A stretch of DNA of 64,000 nucleotides, from NCBI GenBank assembly GCA_037176725.1, contig JAZBRS010000057.1, positions 87,813,501-87,877,500 on the forward strand. Reading direction: 5' to 3'. The notes beneath the pieces were generated by a model. The model was not told the origin of the DNA. It saw only the letters and a list, made by a program, of their open reading frames with translations, and searched no databases. The position numbers and the translations under genes are program-made. Below are positions 30,737-42,580 of this stretch, one piece after another; within the stretch, counting starts at the first letter, position 1; each line of letters opens with the position of its first letter. Origin of the DNA: Posidonia oceanica (lineage: Eukaryota; Streptophyta; Magnoliopsida; Alismatales; Posidoniaceae).

Positions 30737-31946
30737 TGAGTTCCGAGAGGATCTCCTTTTCGAAGGTAGGGTCTGTTATATCAAATGAATGAATTTGTTC
30801 TCCTGCTTGGCCCTGGTGACGCTTTAGGATGGTCACACTTACCTGAGTGTTTCTATATCCTCGATGCGTGATCTCTGTCCTGGCAATCTCCTCTGCCTGC
30901 TCTAACTCTGCTGACTCTACTGCTGCTGATGACTCTGCTGACTCTGCCCATTTTGATGACTCTGCTGCTGTGATCTGTGCTGCTAATGCTACTACTGACT
31001 GTACCATTGTTGCTTGTGCGGGGGGTGACTGCACTGTGGGTGCTTGCTGTGCTGCTGATGCTGATGGTGCTGATGCCTGTGGTGCTACCGCAGGTGCTGC
31101 TGCTCGCGGTGCCGCCGTGGGTGCTGATGCTGATGCTGCTGGTGCTGCAAGTGCTGATGCTCGCGGTGCTGCCACGGGTGCTGATGCTGATGCTGTTGGT
31201 GCAAGTGCTGATGCTAGCAGTGCTGATGCTGATGCTATTGGTGTTGCAAGTGCTGATGCTCGCGGTGCTGCCGCGGGTGCTGATGCTGTAGATGCAAGTG
31301 TTGCTGATGCAAGTGCCGCTTCTTCCTCCGCATTTTCCAATGTGCTTGTGAGGAATGTGTCAGGCAGGCGGCTGATCTGTGTACCGCCGCTGGGGGCACT
31401 GCCAGAGTAGGGCATGTGCTCTACATACCACCTAGACCCACCCCCTGGTTGTAAGGCGATCAACTCATCTGGTCTAGTGGCTGCTGCTGCTGTAGGATCT
31501 TGTTCAATGGCCATGATGGAGGGATCCGTAGCCACGGCCTTCCCCTTCTTCTGTGCTGCTTCATGCTCTACGATGTCCTCTACCAGCGACGCGAGTTGCT
31601 CTTGGAACAGCTGCTCCAAGTCTCCCATCGCAAAGTCAATCAGAGCCTCTGTAGCCGCTCCTTGTTCCTCATACGAGGGAGAGTCGACGTAATAGGCGAC
31701 GGGGGCTTCTGGCTCTGGCTCGCCTACCGGGTGTGCTGCTGCTTGCGAGTAGGCTGTTAAGGTCATCGCTGCAATTGGAGGGGAGGCAAAGGGGCTTTTC
31801 CAGCAGGCCGATAGTTGGGCGGCCACGCTGGGGGACAAAACGCCAGCACCCATGCGTGATGGTGGTTGTCTCCCTGAAGATGCGGTGGGGGTCCTCCACA
31901 AATCTTGTCCTGCTATAGCTGACAGCTGTGTGCTGGAGGGAGCCAC
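30729..31946 (-). pseudogene. Element B protease-RT linker, Ala/Ser-rich
   Basis: 405 open codons on the minus strand. The conserved linker block is present: AYYVDSPSYEEQGAATEALI, DFAMGDLEQLFQEQLASL, KGKAVATDPSIMAIEQD, PDELIALQPGGGSRWYVEHM. A low-complexity Ala/Ser/Pro run follows at about 30980-31330, built from GCTGATGCTCGCGG-type units, then RGYRNTQVSVTILKRHQGQ. The repetitive middle has no sequence in common with the His-rich repeat at the same place in E1, while the flanking blocks are conserved. Function unknown. Confidence 0.75.
30980..31330 (-). repeat. Ala/Ser-encoding minisatellite in element B linker
   Basis: Imperfect units such as GCAAGTGCTGATGCTCGCGG and GTGCTGATGCTGATGCT (plus strand) in multiples of three. 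On the minus strand they read ASALA, APRAS and ASASA repeats. Confidence 0.8.
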
Positions 31947-32449
31947 CGGGCCTGCTTGCTGTATTATGCATGAAGCAGGCCGAATCGCGCTGCCTTCTGA
32001 CCCGGCTGACTACGCCGCTAGAAACGGTGAGCTCTGTGCTAGTGCGGCTGCGGCCATAAGAAGATTGCTGGATAGTGCCGGACGAGGTGCCTTTGACCTC
32101 AGAGCTGCTGCTGCTGCTGTCCCTGATGCTGGTGTAACTGCAGAGAGAGGAAAGACTGTCAATCCTGTCATGAGATCAGTTGATTCTGCTACTGCGTCAG
32201 CGAGCGCTAAGCAAACTAACCGAGATGCTGCCATGCTGAGCTGATCCTTATTGCCAGTTGGAGCCGCTTCAACTATGCAAGACTGCTCCTCATCAGAGTA
32301 GTAGTCCTCAATGCAGACCCATTTTTCCGTCGACAGCGGAGAACTTGAGCATGACACCTGCTGCACTGGGGCTTGACCGTCGGAACATAGGGTACCTACA
32401 CTGGTAAAGTTAGCAAGGTCCCGAGGGATGGCCATCCTCTGATCTGCTG

Positions 32450-33560
32450 GCTACATGCATGCGCTTTTATCTGACTACGGGTCATATCCGAGACCTTCAG
32501 CATCTCTTTGCTCTACTACTCTGATCGGCTCAGCGATTCCCTGGCCGTATCACCCAAGCGGCTTTCCCTTGACATAGCCCCACCTGTGACAGACATTTTC
32601 GACCATCTGGAAGGGATTGCTGTGAACGGCCAAGGAGTTGACGCATTCAAGATTGGGAATGTAGCTAACTGGCTCGCACCGATTAACTCGGTAGAGTGCA
32701 TCTAAAAGCTCAGGATCAAAAGGGACAGTCTGTGCAGGGACAGAAGATGTTGCCTCGATCTGCTCCTTGTCGAAGTTTTTTGCCATGACAACAATGACAT
32801 CATCGCCGCGGCGAAACTTGATCATGTGGTGGAGGGACGAGGGGATGACCTAATGCTTGTGGAGCCAAGGGCGCCCAAGCAGGAGATTAAAATTAGGCTC
32901 CAAGTCGACAATGTAGAATTCTACATCGAATACGACTGGGCCGATGGTGAGGGGAATAATCAAAATCCCTAGAGAGTCATGGTGGGTGTTATCAAAAGCT
33001 GTCATTCCCTTTATCGCTGGAGTGATATCCTCGGCTCTGAATCCGAGCTTGGTTGCTGTGCGCAACGGACAGACATTAAGGCCTGACCCGTTATCAACCA
33101 GTGACAGGGGAATGTAGAAGTTTTTGAATTGCACCGTGACAAACAAGGGCTGGTTGTGATTAATCCCTACCGGAGGCAACTCATCGCTTGTAAAAGAGAT
33201 GACCTGAGGCTCCGCAATCACGCCTACCATGCTTTCCAGGGCTGCAGGTTCTATAGCTTGGGACACATGGGCAGCTTGGAACACGCGAAGAAAAGCGTCG
33301 CGGTGTTCGGAGGATGTGTGTATAAGGTCCCAAATGGAAATATCTGCTCTAACCTTCTTAAGCTGGGAAGTGATGTCAGCTTTAGGTTGGCCCTTTTTGG
33401 TGGTAGGAGGAGAGGCTCTGGTGGTAGGCTCTATTGTGGTAGGTGCAGGGGTTTGGCCTGATGCTGGAGGTGCTGCCGGTTGGCTTGCTAGAGGGGGTGC
33501 AGCGGGTGCTGGACGGCTGGCCCTAACTGCTGGTGCTGGGGGCTTATAGACCCTCCCCTA
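32450..33560 (-). pseudogene. Element B aspartic protease and G-patch-like region
   Basis: Minus-strand translation of 32850-33284: ESMVGVIAEPQVISFTSDEL, SLVDNGSGLNVCPLRTATKL (Asp-Asn-Gly active site, Asp kept), ILIIPLTIGPVVFDVEFYIV, NLLLGRPWLHKH, then a stop. The frame continues at 32550-32825 with MIKFRRGDDVIVVMAKNFDK and NPFQMVENVCHRWGY, followed by the G-patch-like GQGIAEPI...GLGYD near 32480-32560. Upstream, around 33300-33540, is the SIWDLIHTSSEHRDAF-like helix and a Pro-rich stretch. Confidence 0.8.
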
Positions 33561-36249
33561 TCGCGTAACTTCTGCGCACGTTTCCTTAGCGTAGTTGTAG
33601 GGCACACGATGGGGGTCCCAGGTTAAATCAATAACCGCAGGAGCATGTGCTGCAAGCACAAGAGGGACCACAGGAGGATTGACTGGGCAATAAGGGGATG
33701 GGTGCTGCTGGGGGTAGGTTGCTGGAGGCCTTAGCTGAGACCTAGCTAGTAGGCTGACTGGGGGTCTACCTAAAAGGGATGCAAGGGTTTGAGCCTACGG
33801 TCTAGCCTGGAGATATACAGGGGCAGGGGTTTGAGGATGCATGGTAGGGCGCACGGCAGAGCACCCTGGCCTGGCATGTGGTCGGATCATATGAATCCCC
33901 GACTCGGAGCCGGCAATGGCCACACGATAGAGAGAAAGAGGGAAAGGCTCGGAGACATCATGAATGAGCTCTGAGGGGTCTACCACAGACATGGCAGGCC
34001 CAGAAGAGGAGAGAGAATGGATTCCTGAGGTCCCCGCGCCTTTCGGATTGGGATGCTCCGGGAGGGGTTGGTGGACGATGCTGGGATGAGAGGATGCTAA
34101 TGCTAATGCAGGGGCAGATGCAGGAGGGGGTGCAAAAGTGGATGCCTCATGCATGTGGATCGTAATCGTTCCCGATTCGATCAGGTTCTGAACAACATCC
34201 CTCAAGATGTAGCGACGGTCCGTCAAGTGCCCTACGGCTCGATGGTAGTTGCAAAATAGGTTCGCCTTATGCCAATGCGGAAGTGGATTTGGCGGCGGAC
34301 GAACCTCGGGAAATCTCAGATATGGCACGACATTGGGGAGGACGGCGCTTATGGCTCCACTTGTGGGGTGAATTGACGCCGCTGTCGCCGCTGCCCTTGG
34401 TGTTGCCCTTGCCGAACCGGTGCGACAGGATAGACCGGTTGGGTGGTGGTAGTGATCTGTGGTGTGGGGGGTCCTCTGGGTGCTGGTGCATATACTACTT
34501 GATTCGGGGGAGGACGAACCGCCAGCTGATCAGGCACGGGCGAGGGATCGACATAGGCGACAGCGGTCTTCAGCGAGTCCTTCTTCCTAGGATGGCTACT
34601 GCTGCTATTGCTGCTGTTGGTGTTGGGAATGTTACTGCTACTGCTGTTGCTACTGGCAGTGGTTTGCTTGGCAAATGTAGAGAGTGCAGGGAAGTTGCCG
34701 CTATACAGCGAACTCTCTAGCCCAGGTGCCAGCCCGAATCAGTGCCGTGAAGGTCGTAATGGGTTGGATGCTGAGCAGAGTCCCGGTAGCGGTTTGCGCA
34801 CCTCCAATCACAATCTCGAGGGACTCCTCGTGAAAGGGTCCATCTCGAACCTGTGAAGCAAGGGCGCGCCAGCGGCCGACATACTCCCCAAACGGCTCAC
34901 CGGGGTTCTGCTTTGTTGCGACCAGGTCCATGCGCTTTGGGACCAGGTCAAGGTTGAAGGAATATTGGTCTAGGAACACCCGGCTTAGGTCGTCCCAAGT
35001 CTTGATCACGGCCATGTCAAGCGAGGTGAACCATTTGAACGCAGGGCCGGTCAGACTCTTTTGGAACAAGCGGATAAGCAACCTCTCGTCAGCCTGGAAC
35101 TGAGCGAGATCTCCGCAGTATGCCTTCAGGTGTGCTATGGGACAACCTCTACCATTATATTTTTCGAAGTTCGAGATCTTAAACTTTGATGGGAGTACCG
35201 CCTCTGGAAAGTAGCAGAGGTCCCGGAACTAGTGAGGTTGGAGGTCAGCACCCTGCACTAAACGTAGTGCCTTCTCCAGAACATCCACCCTATTGTTGAT
35301 GGGGTCTGGATTGGCCATCGTGGGAGGTGGGGCAGTAGGGGCGGAGACCACATACACTAGTTGGATTGCACCTGGGTGCTCCTCCGAATCTACCATTGCG
35401 TCGCCTGGTGGCGTGGCATAATGGCCAGCGTATCTGTGCTGTGTGGTGTGTGTTGGAATGCATGCTGGGGTAGGTAGGGAATTGCTGATGCAGAGGGTGA
35501 GAATAGCTAGCATGCTGTACAGTAGGTGATGCATAGTGCGGGAGCATCAGTTGCTGCACCGGCACGATGTCAAGTGACGGGCCTGCGGGATACTGCGCTC
35601 CAACCAGCCCGAAGGACTACCCACCAGGTGGCGGAGGAGGATGCTGTGCAATGTGTTGTGCATATGCAGGAGGCGGAAGCTGAGCCCCCATTGCCAGAGC
35701 AGTGAGTAGCTGGGGCGATGGTCTAGGCGGGAGTGCAGAAGGGAATGCCTGTGACACGAGGGCAGGTCACAGCGGAGTCTCGGGAGCAGTAGGAGTGAAG
35801 GAAGGGCAAAGAGATAGAGCCATGCCCTGCAGTCTTTGGGCAGTCTCCATCAGCTGCTGGTACTACGCCTCAGGGGACCCGTTAGTAGGTATGCTGAGTT
35901 GTAGGACCGGCGGAGGACCAGGTTCAGAAGGCCGGGACACAGACTGTCCAGGGAACCGAGAATCTATGGCAAGGGTTGCCGCAGCAGCAGAGGTGTCAAA
36001 AGTGACATACCCTTGGGAAGGAGGAGTCAGTGGCGCCTCCGGGACACGAACAGCGGACACCGAGATAGACTCGGCGATCGGGTCCGAAGGGGCGCAGGTC
36101 TACCACTACCCTACAGCATGAGGAGGAGGCAACTGTACCAGAGAGGGAGACACTGGTATGGAGGGGGCCAAGGCGGGAGTCGGAGGGACCGAGACGGGAA
36201 TCCCCTTCGGGGCAACAGGAGTCTGGGGCTCACCAACAAACTGGGCTAT
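33561..36249 (-). pseudogene. gag: Element B gag, start codon and frame lost
   Basis: The MAQ start seen in C, D and E1 is ATA here (36247-36249 on the plus strand reads TAT). Recognisable blocks: proline-rich N-terminus (35230-36240, several stops including a TAG at the position where E1 also has TAG, G-stop-W), capsid-like ERLLIRLFQKSLTGPAFKWF and NPGEPFGEYVGRWRAL at 34701-35081, Asn/Ser-rich stretch, and CHHC knuckle FCNYHRAVGHLTDRRY at about 34215-34260, where the last Cys is Arg. Then VQNLIESGTITIHMHEA. Several frame breaks. Confidence 0.8.
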
Positions 36250-37402
36250 TGCTAACCGAGAGTGGGTGATCACAAGGCTACGGCAGGGAGCAAGAGGACG
36301 GATCCTAGGAGGAGCTATCTTCATGAAGGCGAGTAGCTCAGAAAAGGATGGTCAAGAGCAGGTGTCGCGGCAGGGGCATCGACAAGAAAAGGCACTCAAG
36401 TCCTAGCTAAGGAACTCGCTCATCAACCTGGAGCGACACAACACAAGCAAACAAAAGTAGGTGTTAAAACTTGAGAGGTAAAATGCAAAATGTGCAGTAT
36501 AGATGCAATGCGAATGATATGCTGTCTAACATGCCCTCTCTCACCAATCTAGTGTGTCCTAGTAGGCTATCTACTTTGGACACTCACAAGTGTGCAGGTC
36601 GCCGACTCAAGCCAGAAAAGTAGGCTCCCTGTCCAAATCCTGGCCAAAGCTCAAGTGGTAACGGGGTGGTGCGTTGGTGGCCTCGACCTCACCAAAAGCG
36701 TGGGTGGTACCCTCCACTAGCATCGACACGACCCTTGGACAAAGGGGGGATAGGCCGACTGACTTGTGCCATGCCAAAGCATTGGGGCAAGAGGCCGGGA
36801 CTGTCCTTCTCAGATTGTAGGCGGACTCAGATGAGAAGAATGCATACCCTATATGATGCTTCATGCAAATGCTTAGAATTTTTTATCTTGCACATTTTAT
36901 TAACTCCGAGGGGATGCAGGTGTGTTGCAGTCTCTAGTTGCTCCTAGAGTTTATTTTTACTTACCATTTTTAGTTAGCCATTAGGGAAACAATCAATCTC
37001 TAATTGTCCTTAGGTTTAGTGCAAAATGGGAAGAAAATCACCCAAACATGGCAAGCAAGCAACACAAATCAATGCAAAAGGCATGCGCATGGTATGTGCT
37101 AGTGTAGTGTACATGGTAGTGAAAAGAAAACACTTAGCATGTCAAAAGCAAGCATACATGGCATGTGCGTGCATGGTGGCATAGTATTTGTGTAAAACAA
37201 AACACATATCACACAAGAAGCATGCACAGTGCACCAAGCAAGTATTTAGGCATGTGATGCAGGAAAATAAAGCAGCGCAAGCAATCATAGCATAAAGCAA
37301 GTAAATAAACAGGTAAGCAAGCAAGGCAAGCAAAAGCTTGAGGCAAGCAAAAGCACAAAAAGCAAGCGGCAAGAAAGCTAAGATGAAAGCCGGAGTCTTG
37401 TA
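36250..37402 (-). other. Element B leader
   Basis: No gene. The 36530-36850 block matches the conserved leader block of C, D and E1 (CTCTCACCAATCTAGTGTGT, GGTACCCTCCACTAG). A T/G-rich run ending in AG (minus strand; CT at 36428-36429 on the plus strand) marks a possible 3' splice site near gag. Confidence 0.6.
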
Positions 37403-37420
37403 TCCCCAGCGGAGTCACCA
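37403..37420 (-). other. Element B primer-binding site, tRNA-Arg type
   Basis: Plus strand reads TCCCCAGCGGAGTCACCA, one base different from the D and E1 sites, with one base between it and the LTR. Confidence 0.85.
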
Positions 37421-37421
37421 C

Positions 37422-40400
37422 TGTAGTAATCCTGAAATTCGGATTGTCCATGCACGATGCCAAAGGTCGCGTGCACCAATCAAAACTAGAGTCACTATAT
37501 GCAGGTGAATCCGAGGAGGAAACTCGACTCAAAAGACACCAAAAATAGGGACGAAATCAAAGGAAAAAGTAAAGAAAGGGAGTCGCCACCTAATTTTATT
37601 AAAATCAGAAAAAACTAGGAAAAACGAGTAAGGAAGATACAAGGAAAGCAAAACGCAATTAGAAAGCATGCAAAAGCAATGCAGATGCGCGACACAAGGT
37701 CAATGTGGGCTAGAGAAGAGTAAGGACTCCTGTTACGTGCGGGGAAGGTGTTAGGCACCCCCGACACGCCCAAAGAATCGGTCTTTTAGACATTCTTGCT
37801 CGTAAATGCAGAAATGTCGACAATTGCTTGCCTTTTACTGTACACCCTAGGGCGATAGATGCAATGCATGCCTAATGCTTTAAATGCCTAAGTACTTGAA
37901 AGCCATGCAGGAGAAATTAAACGTGCAACCTATTGGCTCAGCAATGCTCCTAGGGTTCCGAACGGGCAAGCACTGGTTCGTAAGAACACCTAGGTAGTAA
38001 GCATCACTGCCCTAATGCAAATGCAGGCGATAAAGCAAAACTGCGACAAAAACCATGCAATGCAAGCGACATGCAAGGGATAAAGCAAAAGTGGGCACGA
38101 GAAATGGTGCAAAGGCAAGCGATATGCAAAAGAAAACAAATACGGCACGTAAAATGATGCAAATGCTAGCGGTATGCAAATAAAACAAATGGGCACACAA
38201 AACAATGCAAGCGAGCGACACGCAAAAGCGACGCGGAAATCGAGGCAAGCAATGCAAAAGTGGCACGGAAATCGAGGCAAACAATGTAAAAGTGCGAAAA
38301 ACAGTGCAATGTAATATGCGAAAAACGATGTAGATGCTAGATGCAAGAGAAGGCGCGGAAAACGAGGCAAGCAAAGGGGGACAATGGCCGCTGACTGGCC
38401 TGCAGAGCTAGTCGCTGGCCATCTAGGCAGTTAGGCTGGTCGGCTGTAGCACAGGCGACAGCTCAGGTCACCCTCAGAGGCAGCGGCTAGGCCCTGCAGA
38501 TCCCAGACAGTGGCTTCGTCGCCCCGGCGAGGCTAGCAAATGCGACTAAAACCCAAAAATGAATGCATGACAGTGCAGATGGCATGCTAAGGAAGAGAAC
38601 CATGCAATCAGAAAACAAAACGGCCGCGACGCAAGGTGGCAAAACGACGGCGAGGGGGGGCTGCCTAAAACAGGGCTGAGTCGCTGGTCAAAGAGGCAGC
38701 TATGCAAGCCGCCTCCCAAACAGGCGGTAGCCATGTTACAGACCACCCAAAATAGCAACTTTAACAAAGGAAAAACCTATGCAAATGATTTCGAAACATG
38801 CAATTGATTACATGAAATTAAAGATGGCATACTAAGGAATGCATGCATGCTAACAGATGTGAAAATGGATGCATGGGTAACCAGTTACAGTGGCCCAAAG
38901 TCGGCCGAAAAAACTACCGGAGTTTGCAGGTGATTCGCTGCCATTGGCGGTAGCTCAAGCTACAAACCCGTGTTCCAGACAGCCAACTGCTGGGCTAGAT
39001 CTGGAACCCATGCGATGCAAGAAATCAAAACCGATGATGCGAAGCTGCAGAGGAAACATCCACGAATGCAAGGAAGCAAAAAACGAGCGATAATGGGGTC
39101 TGGGCAACGAGGAACGTCGGCACAAAGTCAGGCCGTCGGCCTGGTGAGTTGCAGGTAGCCGCCCCTTGAGGAGGCGACTGAACCTGCAACCCATCAATTC
39201 GAACGACTGACTTTGGAGCCGTGCCTTGATCCCGACACACAAGCAAGCACAGATACAAGCACATAATCATGAAGAGTCATGCATAGCAAGAAATAGGAGG
39301 TGAAACGGTGGTCGGAGTCGCCGGAGAGGTTGGCCCAAAGTTGGGCCAGCAACAGTTGCATTCTGCAACTAGGCACCACACTGTGCGGCGGCTAGATCAG
39401 AAGCTCTTCGAGCTTTGCCGGCAATTTGCTACCTCCCCGCGGCACGAAACGAGCCGCTGATGGCTAGGGAACGTCCGTGACGTTCTTCTGGTTCTTGCCA
39501 TACCTTCAGTTTGGCGAATGGTGGATTGGATTGGTCCACCCACCTACACCCAACTTACGCCGCCGTAGCCACCGGATGCCGGCTACTCGCGCGACCAGTG
39601 GCCCAGAGGCGGGGCTGGGAAGCATGTTGGAGTTAGGGCGGAGGAGAGGAGATGCATGCCGGACGCGGAGAGGGACCAACGCCCCTTTTCCAACCTCACA
39701 CGAGGCTCGCCGAACACGCCAAGCCACCATGGCCGCTAGGGCGGCCGAGGGCATGAAAGAGGTCGCCGCCACCGTGGCTGCGAGGGGAGGAGGTCCAGGA
39801 ATGTTCCTGGACCCTCAAGAGGATTTTAGGATAGAGTTTGGTACCTTTGTGAGCTTGCCAGAGTTGCTGGTGCGGAAGTAGCAGACGTTGCGCTGCCGCG
39901 AATTCGAAGGCTGATGGCAGGCGGAGGGAGGCACGGGGAAGCTGACGGAGAGTTGGGTTCTACACTCTGGTTATCCAGGAACACATAGGTGCTCTCAGAT
40001 CTCACTTGCGGTCTTTGGTTTGCAAATGCGGGGTGGGTCAAACATGGCTGTCCACACTGGTTTTGTTCGGAAGGAAAGAGAATGGCGGAGGCGATGGGTG
40101 GCAGAGGTGGTGGCAAAAGGCGCTGTGAGGGGCTATGAGAGGGCGGGGAGGTCAACGAAGTTAGTGCAGAGGCCAGGCGAGGTTGTCGGTGGTAGGTGGT
40201 GGCAGGAGGAATCGGTGGTGTGGTAGTGAGGAGCTGGGTCTGCGGGAAGCACGCCGGCGAGCGACGGTGACCGGTGGTAGGGAGTTACTCGCTTTGGCGC
40301 GTAGTGCTTGGCCGTAGCGGCAAGTAACTCTAGAGGGGATGGGCATGGAAGGCCGCAACGACCAGAGGTGGCCGCGCGAGCAAGCTTTCTCGGTCTGCAA

Positions 40401-40719
40401 ATTTACAATCGAGTCGCCCCTATACCTGGTGCCTGAGCAAGTCGCCGCATAGATGGCGACAGGGTTAGTCGCTCCTAGCCTTGGTGACACGACTCAATCG
40501 CCTCTACATGTGGCGACCAGATGTGCAAATCAGAGACTAGGCTGAAAATGGGCTTGGGCTTAGGTTAAAAGGCTTAGGTGAAGAAATGGAATTGGGTTTG
40601 AAAAGATAGGTGGTTTAGGTTTGGGTTAGGTTTTGGGGGATGGGTTCCGCAACGCCCTCCTTCGAGCCAACTTCCAACAAACTTCCACCTGCAATGCCTG
40701 TCAAAACGGGGTGTCTACA
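37422..40719 (-). repeat. Element B 5' LTR (3298 bp)
   Basis: On the plus strand it starts TGTAGTAATCC and ends GTGTCTACA, the reverse complement of the family termini. It has the conserved block at 37741-37762. Instead of GTTGGACGC modules it carries less regular palindromic elements around GTCGCC/GGCGAC (about 38380-38750, 39120-39190, 40240-40520). Short ORFs are not credible. Confidence 0.9.
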
Positions 40720-41004
40720 GTTATAGCCGGAGAAGCCGTCCATAATGGAGAGCATTTTGTGCCTTGCAGTGTTGTCGACTAGGACGTCAATGTGCGGTAG
40801 TGGGAAATCGTCCTTGGGACTTGCCTTGTTCAGGTCCCTATAGTCGATGCACATGCGGACTCGGCCATCTTTCTTGGGCACTGGCACAACATTTGCAAGC
40901 CATTCAGGGTAAAGGACAACCTTCAGAAAACTGACATTGTGCTGCTTCATGATCTCTCCTTTGATCTTGAGCAGCCACTGTGGTCGCCATCTTCTTAGCT
41001 TTTG
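40720..41004 (-). pseudogene. Element C reverse transcriptase, N-terminal part, cut by B
   Basis: Minus-strand translation from 40950: MKQHNVSFLKVVLYPEWLAN, VVPVPKKDGRVRMCIDYRDL, NKASPKDDFPLPHIDVLVDN, then MLSIMDGFSGYN, ending at the B LTR. The Tyr lost in E1 (CIDY) is kept. The catalytic box is left of the window. After 40719 the frame runs into LTR sequence and has no meaning. Confidence 0.88.
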
Positions 41005-42580
41005 CTATACTGGCTTGGCGTTTGGATTCAAGGGCAGGTTGTGCACTACTATTTCGACGTCGAGGCCGATCATGTCTTCATAGCTCCAGGCAAAGACATC
41101 TGCATACTCTTTCAAGAATGCTATGAACTTTGCTCTGGCTTGGGGAGACAGTTGGGCGTTGATACAGACCTCTTTGGCTTCTTCACCTGTGCCGATGTTG
41201 ACAACCTCCGTCTCCACTTCGACATGGAGGTTGGGGCCTTCTGGATCATCGTCGTAGGGCTGGAACTCAGGCGATGATTCATCATTCTCATCTTCACCTG
41301 TATCATCCTCCTCTCCGTATGCAATGAGTTCCGAGAGGATCTCCTTCTCAAAGGTGGGGTCTGTTATATCGAAGGAGTGTATATGTTCCGTTTCTTGGCC
41401 CTGGTGACGCTTCAGGATGGTCACGCTCACCCGAGTGTTTCTATACCCTCGGTGCGCGACCTCTGCTCTGGCAATCTCCTCCACCTGCTCTACTACTGCT
41501 GGCACTGCGAGCGCTACTAACTCTGCTGCTGACTCGCTACTGTCTCTGCTACTGATGCTTCCTCCTCTGCATTTTCTGGTGTACTTGCGGGGACTATATT
41601 GGACTGGTGGCTGATCTGTGTACTGCCACTTGTTGCACTGCCTGAGCGGGGCATGTGCTGCACAAACCATCTAGACCCGCCTTGTGGCTGTAGAGTGATT
41701 AGCTCATCTGGTCTTGTAAGGGCCGCTACTGCTAAACCTTCTTCTAAGACCATGATAGAGGCATGGTCTTTCTGTGGGGAGGGGTCCGTAGCCACGGCTT
41801 TCCCTTTCCTCACCGCCTGATACTCTACGAGGTCCTTCGCTAGCGACACGAGTTGTTCTTGGAACAGTAGTTCCAAGTCTCCCATCATCGAGTCAACCTG
41901 AGCCTTTACAGCCGCTCCTGCCTCCTCATCCGAGGGTGAGTCGACGTAGTAGGCGCCGGTGGCCTCTGGCTCGACTGCTAGATGTACTGCTGCTGGGGGC
42001 ACCTGCTCTGCTGTTGGCTGCTCTGCCTGGCTGTCTGGCTGGCCTTCGGGCATGGCTGACTGCGGTGCCCTGGCGATCAGGGATCCGAGCAGGTTGGTCA
42101 GTGGTGCCGTTGGTGGGTGTGCTGGCAAGGTCACTGCTGCAGTTGGAGGGGAGGCAGAGGTGCTGCTTCGGAGACTAGGCAGCTGTGTTGGCTGACAAGA
42201 TGCCTGCATCTGGTGGTGATGGTGGTCGCACGGCCGGAGACGCCATGGGGGCCCATCACGAGGCTTGATGTCCTGAGGCAGGAGGCTGTATGACTGATGT
42301 AGCCACCTGCATTACTGGTGATGCGGCTGTTGAAGTGGGCTGAGTCAGGATGCTGGCTGAACTGACTGATTGACCCGCCAAAGAGGATGACAGCTGTGCT
42401 GATGTGATTGCGGCAGTAGGAAGACTGGCTAATAGTGCTTGAGGATGTGCTCCTGACTCCGGAGCTGCTACTGTGGCTGTCGGTGATGCTGGTGAAACTG
42501 CAAAAAGGTGAGAGACTGTCAATCATGCCATAGGGCCTACTAAATTGGTTGCTGTATCTGTAGAGGGGAGGGCCAGACAA
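41005..42580 (-). pseudogene. Element C protease-RT linker
   Basis: Minus-strand blocks as in E1 and B: AYYVDSPSDEEAGAAVKAQV, MGDLELLFQEQLVSLAKDLV, GKAVATDPSPQKDHASIMVL, RPDELITLQPQGGSRWFVQH, then RGYRNTRVSVTILKRHQGQE and an acidic GEEDDTGEDENDESSPEF. The repetitive middle is short in this copy, between WFVQH and RGYRN, in contrast to E1 and B. A frame change occurs near 41550. The N-terminal part has SQSS/AAVT-rich low-complexity sequence. Function unknown. Confidence 0.75.

Larger units (their letters stand above)
30179..40719 (-). mobile_element. Element B, right part (5' LTR to RT), Tat-lineage Ty3/gypsy
   Basis: Minus-strand element of the same broad group as C, D and E1. From right to left: 5' LTR 37422-40719, PBS, leader, gag, protease/G-patch, Ala/Ser linker, start of RT. 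At 30178 it is interrupted by A; the rest is left of the window. Its LTR start (40719) abuts element C's RT exactly after the DGFSGYN motif, so B is inserted in C. Confidence 0.88.
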
